A DNA stretch of 64,000 nt. Origin: Salipiger abyssi (GTDB lineage Bacteria; Pseudomonadota; Alphaproteobacteria; Rhodobacterales; Rhodobacteraceae). Location of the stretch: NCBI RefSeq assembly GCF_017311415.1, contig NZ_JAEKIS010000006.1, forward strand, positions 1 through 64,000, written 5' to 3'. This document shows positions 1-7,678 of the stretch, one piece after another (position 1 is the stretch's first letter; each line of letters begins with the position of its first letter). The position numbers were made by a program, and so were the translations under genes. The notes below the pieces were generated by a model that was not told where the DNA came from, made no database searches, and saw only the letters and a program-made list of their open reading frames with translations.

Positions 1-147
1 GAAAATCGCGGCGGCTGATTTGTGGTTAAGGCCGGTCAGTGAGGCGGCGCGATCAGCGGTGATATCGGTTGCGAAGAGGCGCAGAAGATCCCGGAACTTT
101 CTCTCCGAAATTCTCCCCCGAAATAGATACCGGTTTTTCTGAGACAT
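1..147 (-). CDS. IS1595-family (ISXO2-like) transposase, N-terminal fragment cut by the window edge
   Basis: Reading leftward from an ATG at 147, 49 codons stay open to the window edge. The product begins MSQKNRYLFRGRISERKF and continues into a helix-turn-helix-like stretch (RDLLRLFATDITADRAASLTG). This matches the usual N-terminus of IS1595/ISXO2-type transposases, where a short basic leader precedes an HTH that recognises the element ends. The catalytic DDE-type domain would lie outside the window, so I cannot tell whether the gene is intact. A candidate terminal inverted repeat lies just upstream. The family assignment rests on N-terminal resemblance only. Confidence 0.6.
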   Translation of the reverse strand, partial: MSQKNRYLFRGRISERKFRDLLRLFATDITADRAASLTGLNHKSAAAIF

Positions 148-193
148 GAGAGCACCTTAGCATACTCTCAGAACACCTCAGCTGGAATAGACC
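1..193 (-). mobile_element. Right-hand part of an IS1595-like insertion sequence
   Basis: The transposase fragment is preceded by about 45 untranslated bases. Read on the minus strand, these start GGGTCTATTCCAGCTGAGG near 193, which is plausible as the terminal inverted repeat. The other end and any 8-bp target duplication are outside the window or unverifiable, so the boundary at 193 is an estimate. Confidence 0.35.
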
Positions 194-277
194 CTTCGCA
201 AAATACTCCCACCGGAGGCATGCCTCCCAACACCGCAACGCGGCGCCCCGTCTCCGCAGCGCCGCCTCACCCACCGC

Positions 278-304
278 GTAGGGTGGGCAATCTGCCCACC
301 GCAC
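278..304. repeat. Dispersed palindromic repeat (GGTGGGC...GCCCACC family)
   Basis: A 27-bp element centred on GGTGGGC-AATCT-GCCCACC. The same 27 bases recur exactly at 25922-25948, and variants lie at 25885-25911 (inverted), 34493-34514 and 58883-58907. Here it sits between the IS end and the 3' end of dctM, where the hairpin could act as a terminator. Confidence 0.65.
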
Positions 305-311
305 GCACTGC

Positions 312-1688
312 TTAATTCGTGATGATCTCCGGCCCCATGAAGGTGGTCGGCAGCCAGGTCGAGATGACCGGGATATAGGTCACCATGATCAGGAACACGA
401 AGAGCACCGCGAGGAAGGGCAGCGCCGCGCGCACCACGTTCATCATCGGCATCCCCGCCACCCCGGAGGTCACGAAGAGGTTCAGGCCCACCGGCGGGGT
501 GATCATGCCGATCTCCATGTTCACCACCATGATGATGCCGAGATGGATCGGGTCGATGCCAAGCTCGATGGCGATGGGGAAGACCAGCGGCGCGACAATC
601 ACGATCAGGCCCGAGGGCTCCATGAACTGCCCGCCGATCAGCAGGATCACGTTGACGATCACCAGGAACATCACCGGCCCGAAGCCCGCGTTCAGCATCG
701 CCGCGGCGATCTGCTGCGGGATCTGCTCGTCGGTCAGCACATGCTTGAGGATCAGCGCGTTGGCGATGATGAACATCAGCGTGATCGTCAGCTTGCCCGC
801 ATCGAAGAGCGTATCGCGGGTGTCGCGGTGGAAGAACGCGGTCACCAGCGCAATGGGCTTGCGGATGAGCGGCAGGTTCGGCTCCCCGTCCCGGCCCGCC
901 AGCGGCCCCATGTCGCAATAGACGAAATTGGCGATCAGGAAGGCATAGACGGCGGCGACGGCGGCGGCTTCGGTCGGGGTGAAGATCCCGCCATAGATCC
1001 CGCCGAGGATGATCACGATCAGGAACAGCCCCCAGAGCGCCTCGCGCCCGGAACGGAACACCTCGCCCCAGCCCAGCCAGTCGCCTTTCGGCAGACCGCG
1101 GAAGCGCGCGATGAGATAGATGGTGATCATCAGCATGGTGCCCGCCATGAGCCCCGGGATAACCCCCGCGAGGAACATCCGGCCCACCGAGACATCGGTC
1201 GCCGAGGCATAGACCACCATCACGATCGACGGCGGGATGAGGATGCCCAGCGTGCCCGCATTGGCGATGACGCCGGCGGCGAAATCCTTGCTGTACCCCA
1301 CCTGCCGCATGCCGGCGATGACGATGGAGCCGATGGCGACCACGGTGGCCGGCGACGACCCCGAGAGCGCCGCGAAAAGCATGCAGGCAAAGACCCCCGC
1401 GATGGCCAGACCGCCGTGGAAATGCCCCACCAGCGCGATGGAGAAGCGGATGATCCGCCGCGCCACGCCGCCCGTCGACATGAAGGACGAGGCCAGGATG
1501 AAGAACGGGATCGCCAGCAGCGTGTAATGCCCCGCCATCGCCTGGAAAAAGCTCTGCGCCACCGAGGCCAGCGAGGTATCCGACAGCACCAGCAGGAAAA
1601 AGATCGACGACAGGCCCAGCGACACCGCGATGGGCACGCCGATCAGCATCAGCCCCACGACCGAGGCAAAGAGAAGAACGACATCCAT
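312..1688 (-). CDS. dctM: TRAP transporter large permease DctM
   Basis: A 458-residue integral membrane protein, the normal length for the 12-helix large subunit of tripartite ATP-independent periplasmic (TRAP) transporters. This subunit forms the Na+-coupled transport channel. Hallmarks include the N-terminal MDVVLLFASVVGLMLIGVP helix, the SGSSPATVVAIGSI loop, the AGTLGILIPPSI motif and, near the C-terminus, EIGMITPPVGLNLFV. The gene lies 4 bp downstream of the small permease gene and completes a dctP-Q-M operon read leftward. C4-dicarboxylates are the likely substrate because the paired binding protein resembles DctP and dctBD is adjacent. Confidence 0.93.
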   Translation of the reverse strand: MDVVLLFASVVGLMLIGVPIAVSLGLSSIFFLLVLSDTSLASVAQSFFQAMAGHYTLLAIPFFILASSFMSTGGVARRIIRFSIALVGHFHGGLAIAGVFACMLFAALSGSSPATVVAIGSIVIAGMRQVGYSKDFAAGVIANAGTLGILIPPSIVMVVYASATDVSVGRMFLAGVIPGLMAGTMLMITIYLIARFRGLPKGDWLGWGEVFRSGREALWGLFLIVIILGGIYGGIFTPTEAAAVAAVYAFLIANFVYCDMGPLAGRDGEPNLPLIRKPIALVTAFFHRDTRDTLFDAGKLTITLMFIIANALILKHVLTDEQIPQQIAAAMLNAGFGPVMFLVIVNVILLIGGQFMEPSGLIVIVAPLVFPIAIELGIDPIHLGIIMVVNMEIGMITPPVGLNLFVTSGVAGMPMMNVVRAALPFLAVLFVFLIMVTYIPVISTWLPTTFMGPEIITN

Positions 1689-1692
1689 GGTC

Positions 1693-2382
1693 TCAGTCCT
1701 CGCGGTTCAGATGGGCCACGTCTTCGACGGCGTCTTCCGCCTCGTGGCTGACGATCAGGCCGGTTTTCTCACCGGTCCAGATCTGCCAGCCTGCCTGAAT
1801 GAAGCGGAACAGCAGAAGCGCGGCGCCGATCGGCAGGATGGCATAGGGGATGAAGCGCGGCAGTTTCTCGTAATGCTCGCCTTCGTTGATCCAGGGCTCG
1901 ATAAAGCGCAGCCAGTCGGGCATCGGAATATCCACGACCTCGTACCAGCTGCGGTAGGAAGTGCGTTTCATCTCCTCCAGCCCGGTCGGGAACCAGCGCC
2001 CGTTGGTCTGCGGCAGGTTGGCGAAATTCGCCCAGTAATCCCAGGCGCCCTTGAGCAGCAGCACCGCATAGAAGATGCAGGCCGCTGCCGCGATCAGCGC
2101 CAGCGCGCGGCGCACCACCGGCGGCACCAGGTTGATCACCGCATCCACCCCCAGATGCGAGGTGGTCTTGACCGCGTAGCTGATTCCGAACAGCACCAGC
2201 CAGGCAAAGAGGATCGTCACCGCCTCCAGCCCCCAGATCAGCCCGGTATTGAAGCCGTAGCGCAGCACGACATTGACGAAGGTGATAAGCGTCATCAGCC
2301 CGAGGATCACCGCGATGGCGGTTTCCTCGAACTCGTTGACGAAACGGCCGAGCGCGCTCTGGCCTTGGCTGTGACTGGACAT
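1693..2382 (-). CDS. dctQ: TRAP transporter small permease DctQ
   Basis: A protein of about 229 residues, starting at the ATG at 2382 that follows a GGGGGAA ribosome binding site. An upstream in-frame ATG at 2448 lacks one and would add an unlikely polar leader. The four expected membrane helices are visible: two near residues 25-75 (containing VVLRYGFNTGLIWGLE), one near 90-115 and one near the C-terminus. It is longer than many DctQ proteins because of a hydrophilic insert (about residues 120-175) before the last helix. DctQ bridges the binding protein and DctM in the inner membrane. A 141-bp gap separates it from dctP. Confidence 0.9.
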   Translation of the reverse strand: MSSHSQGQSALGRFVNEFEETAIAVILGLMTLITFVNVVLRYGFNTGLIWGLEAVTILFAWLVLFGISYAVKTTSHLGVDAVINLVPPVVRRALALIAAAACIFYAVLLLKGAWDYWANFANLPQTNGRWFPTGLEEMKRTSYRSWYEVVDIPMPDWLRFIEPWINEGEHYEKLPRFIPYAILPIGAALLLFRFIQAGWQIWTGEKTGLIVSHEAEDAVEDVAHLNRED

Positions 2383-2523
2383 GCGGTTCCCCCTCGAGCC
2401 CTCCGGTCCCGTCTCCGGCGGCCTGTCCTCTGTGATGTCTCGGTGCAAAAAGGGGACGGCGGGACCGTCCCCCAGACCCCGGCCGGCCCCTGTCCCCGGG
2501 GGCCGGACCGAAGACGCGGGCGC

Positions 2524-3537
2524 TTAGCCCTGCACCTCGGCGTTGATCGCCTGTGCCGCGTCGATGTTCTCCTGGCCCACATCGCCCTCGAACTTCTCCC
2601 AGACCGGCTTGAGCGCATCGACCCATTCCTGGCGCTGCTCAGGCGTCAGCTCGCGGATGGTGCCGCCGGCATCGAGGATCGCCTGACGGTTGGCGGCATC
2701 CACTTCGGCGATGGCCGCATTGCGCTCGGCGGTCACCTCGTGGATGATGGTTTCGAGCTGGGTCCGCACGTCCCCGTCGAGACTGTCCCACCAGTCGGCG
2801 GAGGTCACGACCATATAGTCGAGCAGCCCGTGATTGGTCTCGGTGATGCCGTCCTGCACCTCAAAGAACTTCTGGCCGTAGATGTTCGACCAGGTGTTGT
2901 CCTGACCGTCGACAACGCCGGTCTGGAGGGCGCCGTAAACCTCCGAGAAGGCCATGGGCTGCGGGCTGGCGCCGAGCTGCTCCATATTGGCCTTCAGCAC
3001 TTCCGACGGCTGCACCCGGAACTTGAGGCCCTTGGCGTCCTCCGGCGAGATCAGCGGCTTGTTGGCCGAGAACTGGGTCAGGCCGTTATGCCAGAAATCG
3101 AGGCCCAGAAGGCCGCGGCGCAGCATCGATTCCTTCATCGCCTGGCCGGTTTCGCTGTTCTGGAACTTGTCCACCGCGTCCATGTTCACGAACATGAACG
3201 GCAGGTCGAAAATGCGGAACACCTTGGTGAACTGCTCGAATTTCGACAGCGAGGGCGCGGCCAGCTGCACGTCGCCGTTCAGCATCGCCTCAAGCACCTG
3301 ATCGTCATTGTAGAGCGTCGAGTTGGGGTAGACCTCCATGCAGGCGGTGCCGTCCATCTCGTTGTTGACGCGCTCCTGGAGCAGCGTCGCGGCGATGCCC
3401 TTGGGGTGCTTGTCGGTATTGGTGACATGGCTGAACTTGATCACGATCTCGCCATCGTCGCAGGCTGCCATGGCACCCGTCGCGCCGGCGGTGAGCAAAG
3501 CGGCGGTGGCGCAGGCGGTCATCAGAAACGTCTTCAT
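2524..3537 (-). CDS. dctP: TRAP transporter substrate-binding protein DctP
   Basis: A 337-residue periplasmic binding protein. The ATG at 3537 follows GGGAGGA and begins a clear signal peptide (MKTFLMTACATAALLTAGAT, cleavage after AMA). The mature protein starts with IVIKFSHVTNTDKHPKG, followed by EVYPNSTLYNDDQVLEA, KFRVQPSEV with the carboxylate-binding Arg, and AFSEVYGALQTGVVDGQDN. These are diagnostic of the DctP family and resemble the Rhodobacter capsulatus C4-dicarboxylate protein. It is the first gene of the dctPQM operon, and with dctBD nearby a succinate/malate/fumarate-type ligand is inferred. Confidence 0.92.
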   Translation of the reverse strand: MKTFLMTACATAALLTAGATGAMAACDDGEIVIKFSHVTNTDKHPKGIAATLLQERVNNEMDGTACMEVYPNSTLYNDDQVLEAMLNGDVQLAAPSLSKFEQFTKVFRIFDLPFMFVNMDAVDKFQNSETGQAMKESMLRRGLLGLDFWHNGLTQFSANKPLISPEDAKGLKFRVQPSEVLKANMEQLGASPQPMAFSEVYGALQTGVVDGQDNTWSNIYGQKFFEVQDGITETNHGLLDYMVVTSADWWDSLDGDVRTQLETIIHEVTAERNAAIAEVDAANRQAILDAGGTIRELTPEQRQEWVDALKPVWEKFEGDVGQENIDAAQAINAEVQG

Positions 3538-3664
3538 CGGTATCCTCCCGAATATGTACCTGTCAGGGCCCGCTCCCCTGCGAGCCCTTCGCCGCACACA
3601 AGACCGCCCTGCGCAAAACGCATCAAGTGTGCGTGATCGCCGCGCAAGCCCCCTAAGTTTTTTT

Positions 3665-3670
3665 ATTATA
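3665..3670 (-). promoter_or_regulatory. Candidate -10 element upstream of dctP
   Basis: A perfect TATAAT on the minus strand in an AT-rich patch (about 3655-3710), roughly 128 bp upstream of the dctP ATG. No convincing -35 sits at 17 bp. I also saw no sigma-54 -24/-12 (GG-N10-GC) pair between 3538 and 3720, which is notable because DctD normally works with sigma-54. Confidence 0.3.
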
Positions 3671-3754
3671 TGCCAAATGCTTACAAAGATATTATCGCAT
3701 CTCCTCCGGCCACGCAGGTCAAATGCGTGCGAGATCCCGCACATGGAATTCCCC

Positions 3755-3780
3755 GTGATGTGCGGATTTCCGCACATCAC
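3755..3780. promoter_or_regulatory. Perfect 11-bp inverted repeat (operator or hairpin) upstream of the HD-domain gene
   Basis: The arms GTGATGTGCGG and CCGCACATCAC flank a 4-bp ATTT spacer, ending 42 bp before the HD-domain start codon. It lies in the divergent region between dctP and the HD gene. Its shape fits either a dimeric regulator's operator or a 5'-UTR hairpin; no T-run follows, so it is not a standard terminator. Confidence 0.5.
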
Positions 3781-3822
3781 CATGGCTGGCGAATCTCCCG
3801 GCCCGCGCGCAGGATGCACGCC

Positions 3823-4383
3823 ATGGAACCCGACCGTCACGACCGCATCGTCGCCTTCATGGCCGAGGCCGAGCGCCTCAAGGCCACGTTCCGCTCGTCG
3901 CAGACCAGCGCCGGGCGACCCGAAAGCGTGGCCGAGCACAGCTGGAGCCTCTGCCTGCTCGCCCTGCTCACCGAACCCGAAAGCGGCGTCGATTTCGCCC
4001 ATCTGCTGCGGCTCTGCATCGTGCACGATCTCGGTGAGGCGATCTCCGGCGACGTGCCGGCGATCCATCAGAGCCCCGATGACGACAAGACCGCCCGCGA
4101 ACGCGCCGATCTCGCCACGCTGACAGAGGGGCTGCCCGAGGATCTGCGCGCCCGCATCCGCGCGCTCTGGGAGGAATACGAGGCGGGCGAAAGCGCCGAG
4201 GCACGCATGGCGAAGGGGCTCGACAAGCTGGAAACCATGATGCAGCACCTCACCGGCCCGCAGCACGCGGCGTTCGATTACGGCTGGAATCTCGGCTACG
4301 GCACGAAATGGACCGCCGGCACCGAGATGCTGCGCAGCCTGCGCGCCAAGGTCGATGCGCTCACGAAGGATGCCGCAGGCTAG
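3823..4383 (+). CDS. HD-domain hydrolase (HDDC2/YfbR-like 5'-deoxynucleotidase family)
   Basis: A 186-residue soluble protein. I prefer the ATG at 3823 because an AGGA lies 7 bp upstream; the ATG at 3814 overlaps that site. The metal-binding HD signature is complete: His39 in SVAEHSW, His68-Asp69 in CIVHDLGEAISGD, and Asp134 in KGLDKLE. This spacing is typical of HDDC2/YfbR proteins, which are divalent-metal phosphohydrolases that include 5'-deoxynucleotidases. It is transcribed away from dctP and towards dctD, and no functional link to the transporter is evident. The nucleotidase activity is inferred from the family. Confidence 0.8.
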   Translation: MEPDRHDRIVAFMAEAERLKATFRSSQTSAGRPESVAEHSWSLCLLALLTEPESGVDFAHLLRLCIVHDLGEAISGDVPAIHQSPDDDKTARERADLATLTEGLPEDLRARIRALWEEYEAGESAEARMAKGLDKLETMMQHLTGPQHAAFDYGWNLGYGTKWTAGTEMLRSLRAKVDALTKDAAG

Positions 4384-4447
4384 CGTCCTGCGCCGCGACG
4401 CCTCCAACCGAAATAAGGCTGTCTGGCAATCCCCTCACCACTGGCCC

Positions 4448-4571
4448 GGACTCAAGGCGAAGCCACCGAGCCCAGCGGCGGGCCGTCCCTGCGGGCTGCC
4501 GCTTTGGTGACGCAAACGCATGGCCTTGAGGTCTCTCGGATGTGGCCAGGATAAAGTAAGGGATTCCAAGA
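4448..4571. repeat. Intergenic dispersed repeat, copy 1 (related to 34569-34692)
   Basis: About 125 noncoding bases between the HD gene and dctD resemble 34569-34692 by eye. Shared blocks include CAAGGCGAAGCC, GGGCCG, and GAGGTC followed by TCGGAT and then GGCC(A/G)GGATAAA. No ORF of quality is present in either copy. This could be a dispersed repeat or a structured RNA. The convergent genes on either side mean a terminator role is also possible. Confidence 0.5.
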
Positions 4572-4643
4572 TCAGTGCGGCCCCCCACGATCCGCCGCCG
4601 GGCCCGGCTACCGTTGCGCCTCTTACACATTTCGATCCGACCG

Positions 4644-5870
4644 CTAACGGAACGCCTCCGGCTTCAGCCCGTATTTCGCCAGCTTGTCGTAAAAGGTCTT
4701 GCGCGGCAGCTTCAGCGTCTCCGCCGCCGCACTCGCCTGCCCGCCGGTGCGCTTCAGCGCATCCGCCAGCAGCGAGCGCTCGACCTGCGCCAGCCGTTCC
4801 GCCAGCCCCAGCCCCTCGCCGCCGGCCTCGCCCTCGCCGAGCCCCAGCACAAAGCGCATCGCTGCCGACATCAGCGAGCGCGCATTGCCCGGCCAGTCGC
4901 GCGCCATCAGCCCGGCGATCACCTCCTCGCCGATCTCCGGCTCGGGCAGACCCGCCTGCTCCGCCGCCTGCGCCACATAATGGCGGAACAGCACCGGAAT
5001 GTCCTGCGGCCGCTCCGCCAGCGCCGGGATGCGCAGCTGCATCACCTCCAGCCGATAGAACAGCTCCGCCGAGAACCGTCCCTGCGCCACCGCGTGCGAC
5101 AGATCCTCCACCGTGCCCGCGATGAGCCGCGCGCCGCCTGCCTCCAGCGCGTCCAGAAGCGCGAGCTGCGTGTCCACCGGCAATTGCCCGATCTCGTCGA
5201 GAAACAGCGTGCCGCCCGCACAGCTCTGCCAGTGCCGCGCCAGATCCTCGCGCCCCAGCCCCGCCGCCGAGCGCTTCTCGAACGGCCCCTTGGCGCGGGA
5301 CGAACACAGATGCACCACCTCCGCCACTTTCGACACGCCCGAGCCCGGCGCGCCGCGCACCAGCACATCCGTCCCCGCCCGCGCCGCGGCGCGTACCTTC
5401 CGCCGCATCGCCTCGGACAGCTCGGACGTGCCGAAGATCATCCGCGCCGCCGGATCTCCGGTCTCCAGCTGCGCCTTGAGGCGGCGGTTTTCCAGCACCA
5501 GCCCGCGGGTGCGCAGCGCCCGCTCGATCACCGAGATCAGATCCGCCGGCGCGCAGGGCTTTTCCAGAAAATCGAACGCCCCCGCCGACATCGCCCGCAC
5601 CGCCATGGGAATGTCGCCCTCGCCGGTCAACAGGATCACCGGCAGTTCGGCGTCCTGCTCATGCGCATAATCCAGCAGGTAGAACCCGTCGCGCCCCGGC
5701 ATGCGGATATCCGAAACGATCACCCCCTCGAAATGCCGCCCGATCAGATCCTTGGCCTCGACGAAACTGCCCGCCGTCACCGCGTCGAACTCCGCCAGCT
5801 CCAGTGTCTGGCCAAGCGCCTCGCGCACCGCCGCGTCGTCATCGACCAGAAGCACCCTGCGCACGCTCAT
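4644..5870 (-). CDS. dctD: DctD-like NtrC-family response regulator with a degenerate AAA+ domain
   Basis: A 408-residue protein whose ATG overlaps the dctB stop (ATGA). The receiver domain (1-120) is intact: acidic pocket D10-D12, phospho-acceptor Asp54 in VSDIRMPG, Thr82 and Lys104. The central AAA+ domain (about 145-330) is eroded. Walker A reads GAPGSGVSK with Val179 where the catalytic Lys should be. The segment that should carry the GAFTGA sigma-54 contact loop is absent, running from GPFEKR directly to the HWQSCAGGTLFLDEIG Walker B region. The C-terminal Fis-type HTH is present. It is the cognate regulator of DctB, but it probably cannot work as an ATP-driven sigma-54 activator. Confidence 0.85.
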   Translation of the reverse strand: MSVRRVLLVDDDAAVREALGQTLELAEFDAVTAGSFVEAKDLIGRHFEGVIVSDIRMPGRDGFYLLDYAHEQDAELPVILLTGEGDIPMAVRAMSAGAFDFLEKPCAPADLISVIERALRTRGLVLENRRLKAQLETGDPAARMIFGTSELSEAMRRKVRAAARAGTDVLVRGAPGSGVSKVAEVVHLCSSRAKGPFEKRSAAGLGREDLARHWQSCAGGTLFLDEIGQLPVDTQLALLDALEAGGARLIAGTVEDLSHAVAQGRFSAELFYRLEVMQLRIPALAERPQDIPVLFRHYVAQAAEQAGLPEPEIGEEVIAGLMARDWPGNARSLMSAAMRFVLGLGEGEAGGEGLGLAERLAQVERSLLADALKRTGGQASAAAETLKLPRKTFYDKLAKYGLKPEAFR

Positions 5871-7618
5871 GCGATTTCCCTCGCCTGTTGCAGCTCGATG
5901 GTGAAGAGCGCGCCGCCCTCGACATTCTCGCCGCGCAGCTTTCCGCCAAATCCCTCGACGATGCCATAGGAGATCGACAGGCCCAGCCCCATGCCCTCCT
6001 CGGCGCCCACCTCCTTGGTGGAGTAGAACGGATCGAAGATGCGCGACAGATCGGCGATGCCCGGCCCGGTGTCGCGCACGGTGAGCCGCACGAGACCCGC
6101 CGCATCGTCGGGCACGATCCGAATGGTGATGCGGCGCGTCTCGCACCCGGCCATCGCCTCCATCGCGTTCGAAAGCAGGTTCACCACCACCTGCCCCAGC
6201 CGCACCTCGCCGCCCATCACCACCGTGGCGCGCTCAGGGCGCTGCCAGTCGATCGCCGTGCCGGTCTCTTCGATGCGCCGCGCCAGCACTTCCAGCGCGC
6301 TTTCCACCACGGCAGCGAGCCCGATGCGGCGCGCGGGCTCGGGCTCGGCCTTGGCGAAGGCGCGCAGGTTCTTGATGATCCGCCCCATGCGGTTCGCCAT
6401 GTCCGAGATCCGCCCGAGATTCTCCGCCGCGCGCTCCGCCCGCCCGCGTTCGAGAAACGCCGCGCCGTTCTCGGCAAAGCTGCGGATCGCCATCAACGGC
6501 TGGTTCAGCTCATGGCTGATGCCGGCGCTCATCTTGCCCAGAGCCGAGAGCTTGGAGGCCTGCACCAGCTCCGCCTGCGCCCGTTTCAACGCCGCCTCCG
6601 CCTCCTGCCGCTCGGCGATCTCGCGGCGCAGCGCCACGTTGCTCTGTTCTAGCGCCCTCGTGCGCGCCGAGACCCGCGCCTCCAGCACCTGATTGGCCTC
6701 CGCCAGCGCTCGGCGCCGCTCCAGCGCCAGCCAGAGCAGCATGCCGAAAAACAGAAGCCCCGCCGCAACCACCGCCGCCTGAAGCGCCGCCAGCCGCGCC
6801 GCTGGCGCCACATCCACCAGCAGCACACCGGTCATGCCGATCACCGGCAGATCCGCCTCGAGCCGCAGCGCCCGCGCCGGGATATAGGGGGAAAACCGTT
6901 GCGCCCAGACAGTGTAGCCGCCCGGGCGGCGCACCTGCACCGCGCGTGGCTCGCCCTCCGCCGAGACCAGCGCCGCCGCCGCCTCGCGGCGCCAGCCCAG
7001 CAGTTCGGAGCGGTTGGTGGCAAAGACCTCGCCGCCACGATCCACGAACAGCACCGCCGGCAGCGAGCCGCGCCAGTCGCGTTCGAGCCGCGCCACATCG
7101 ACCACCACCACCAGCGCGCCGCGCACCTGCCCGTCATCGGAAAAGCTGGGGGCTGCGAAATAGAACGCCCGCGCCACCCCGGCAGGCCCCGGCCCGTGGG
7201 CCACCCCAAGCGCCCCGTCGAAGGCACGGCGCAGCGGCTCGCCGGCGCGCACCCAGTCGGGCAGCCCGGCCTCGGAGGCCGCCAGCACCTGGCCGTCGCG
7301 GTCGAGATAGGCCGCCAGCACCGCGCCGGAACGGTCGGCGGCGCGCAGCAGCATCGTCCCCGCCTCGGCCCGCGAACCGCCGTCATGCAGCGCCACCAGC
7401 GCCGGGTGATCCGCCGAGAGCACCGCGAATTCGCGAAACCGCTGCAACTGGGTGACCAGCCGGTCCGAGGCAAGCTCCAGATCGCTCTGCCCGCGCGCCG
7501 CCACCGGCCCCAGTGCCTGAACATAGGCCGAGCGCCCCACGACGCCGGCCAAAGCGGCGGTGGCAGCGAGCGCCAGTATCACGAGCGCCGCGCGGCTCTG
7601 GAGAAATCCCCGTCTCAT
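5867..7618 (-). CDS. dctB: C4-dicarboxylate sensor histidine kinase DctB
   Basis: A 583-residue membrane kinase. Helix 1 is near residues 8-28 and helix 2 near 280-305, enclosing a periplasmic dCache-like sensor domain of about 250 residues. A coiled coil (about 310-355, rich in Glu/Arg/Ala) leads to the HisKA box SALGKMSAGISHELNQPL with phospho-acceptor His369. The HATPase_c domain has N-box NLLSNAMEAM, DTGPGI and GMGLGLSIS. This is the DctB architecture. The stop codon overlaps the dctD start, so the pair is translationally coupled. It presumably senses extracellular dicarboxylates for the dctPQM operon about 2 kb away. Confidence 0.9.
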   Translation of the reverse strand: MRRGFLQSRAALVILALAATAALAGVVGRSAYVQALGPVAARGQSDLELASDRLVTQLQRFREFAVLSADHPALVALHDGGSRAEAGTMLLRAADRSGAVLAAYLDRDGQVLAASEAGLPDWVRAGEPLRRAFDGALGVAHGPGPAGVARAFYFAAPSFSDDGQVRGALVVVVDVARLERDWRGSLPAVLFVDRGGEVFATNRSELLGWRREAAAALVSAEGEPRAVQVRRPGGYTVWAQRFSPYIPARALRLEADLPVIGMTGVLLVDVAPAARLAALQAAVVAAGLLFFGMLLWLALERRRALAEANQVLEARVSARTRALEQSNVALRREIAERQEAEAALKRAQAELVQASKLSALGKMSAGISHELNQPLMAIRSFAENGAAFLERGRAERAAENLGRISDMANRMGRIIKNLRAFAKAEPEPARRIGLAAVVESALEVLARRIEETGTAIDWQRPERATVVMGGEVRLGQVVVNLLSNAMEAMAGCETRRITIRIVPDDAAGLVRLTVRDTGPGIADLSRIFDPFYSTKEVGAEEGMGLGLSISYGIVEGFGGKLRGENVEGGALFTIELQQAREIA

Positions 7619-7678
7619 GGCAAAGACATAGCAACCCCGCTCTTGTCAGGAAAGCGTCCCGGGGGCAGGGTCGCACGC

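Noticed and set aside
2524-4407. Upstream extension of dctP beyond 3537
   Set aside because: The extra N-terminus overlaps the HD-domain gene and precedes a clear signal peptide with its own GGGAGGA site; the ATG at 3537 is the true start.
6899-7678. Upstream extension of the P450 frame
   Set aside because: It is antisense to dctB. The P450 family N-terminus begins right after the ATG at 7679.
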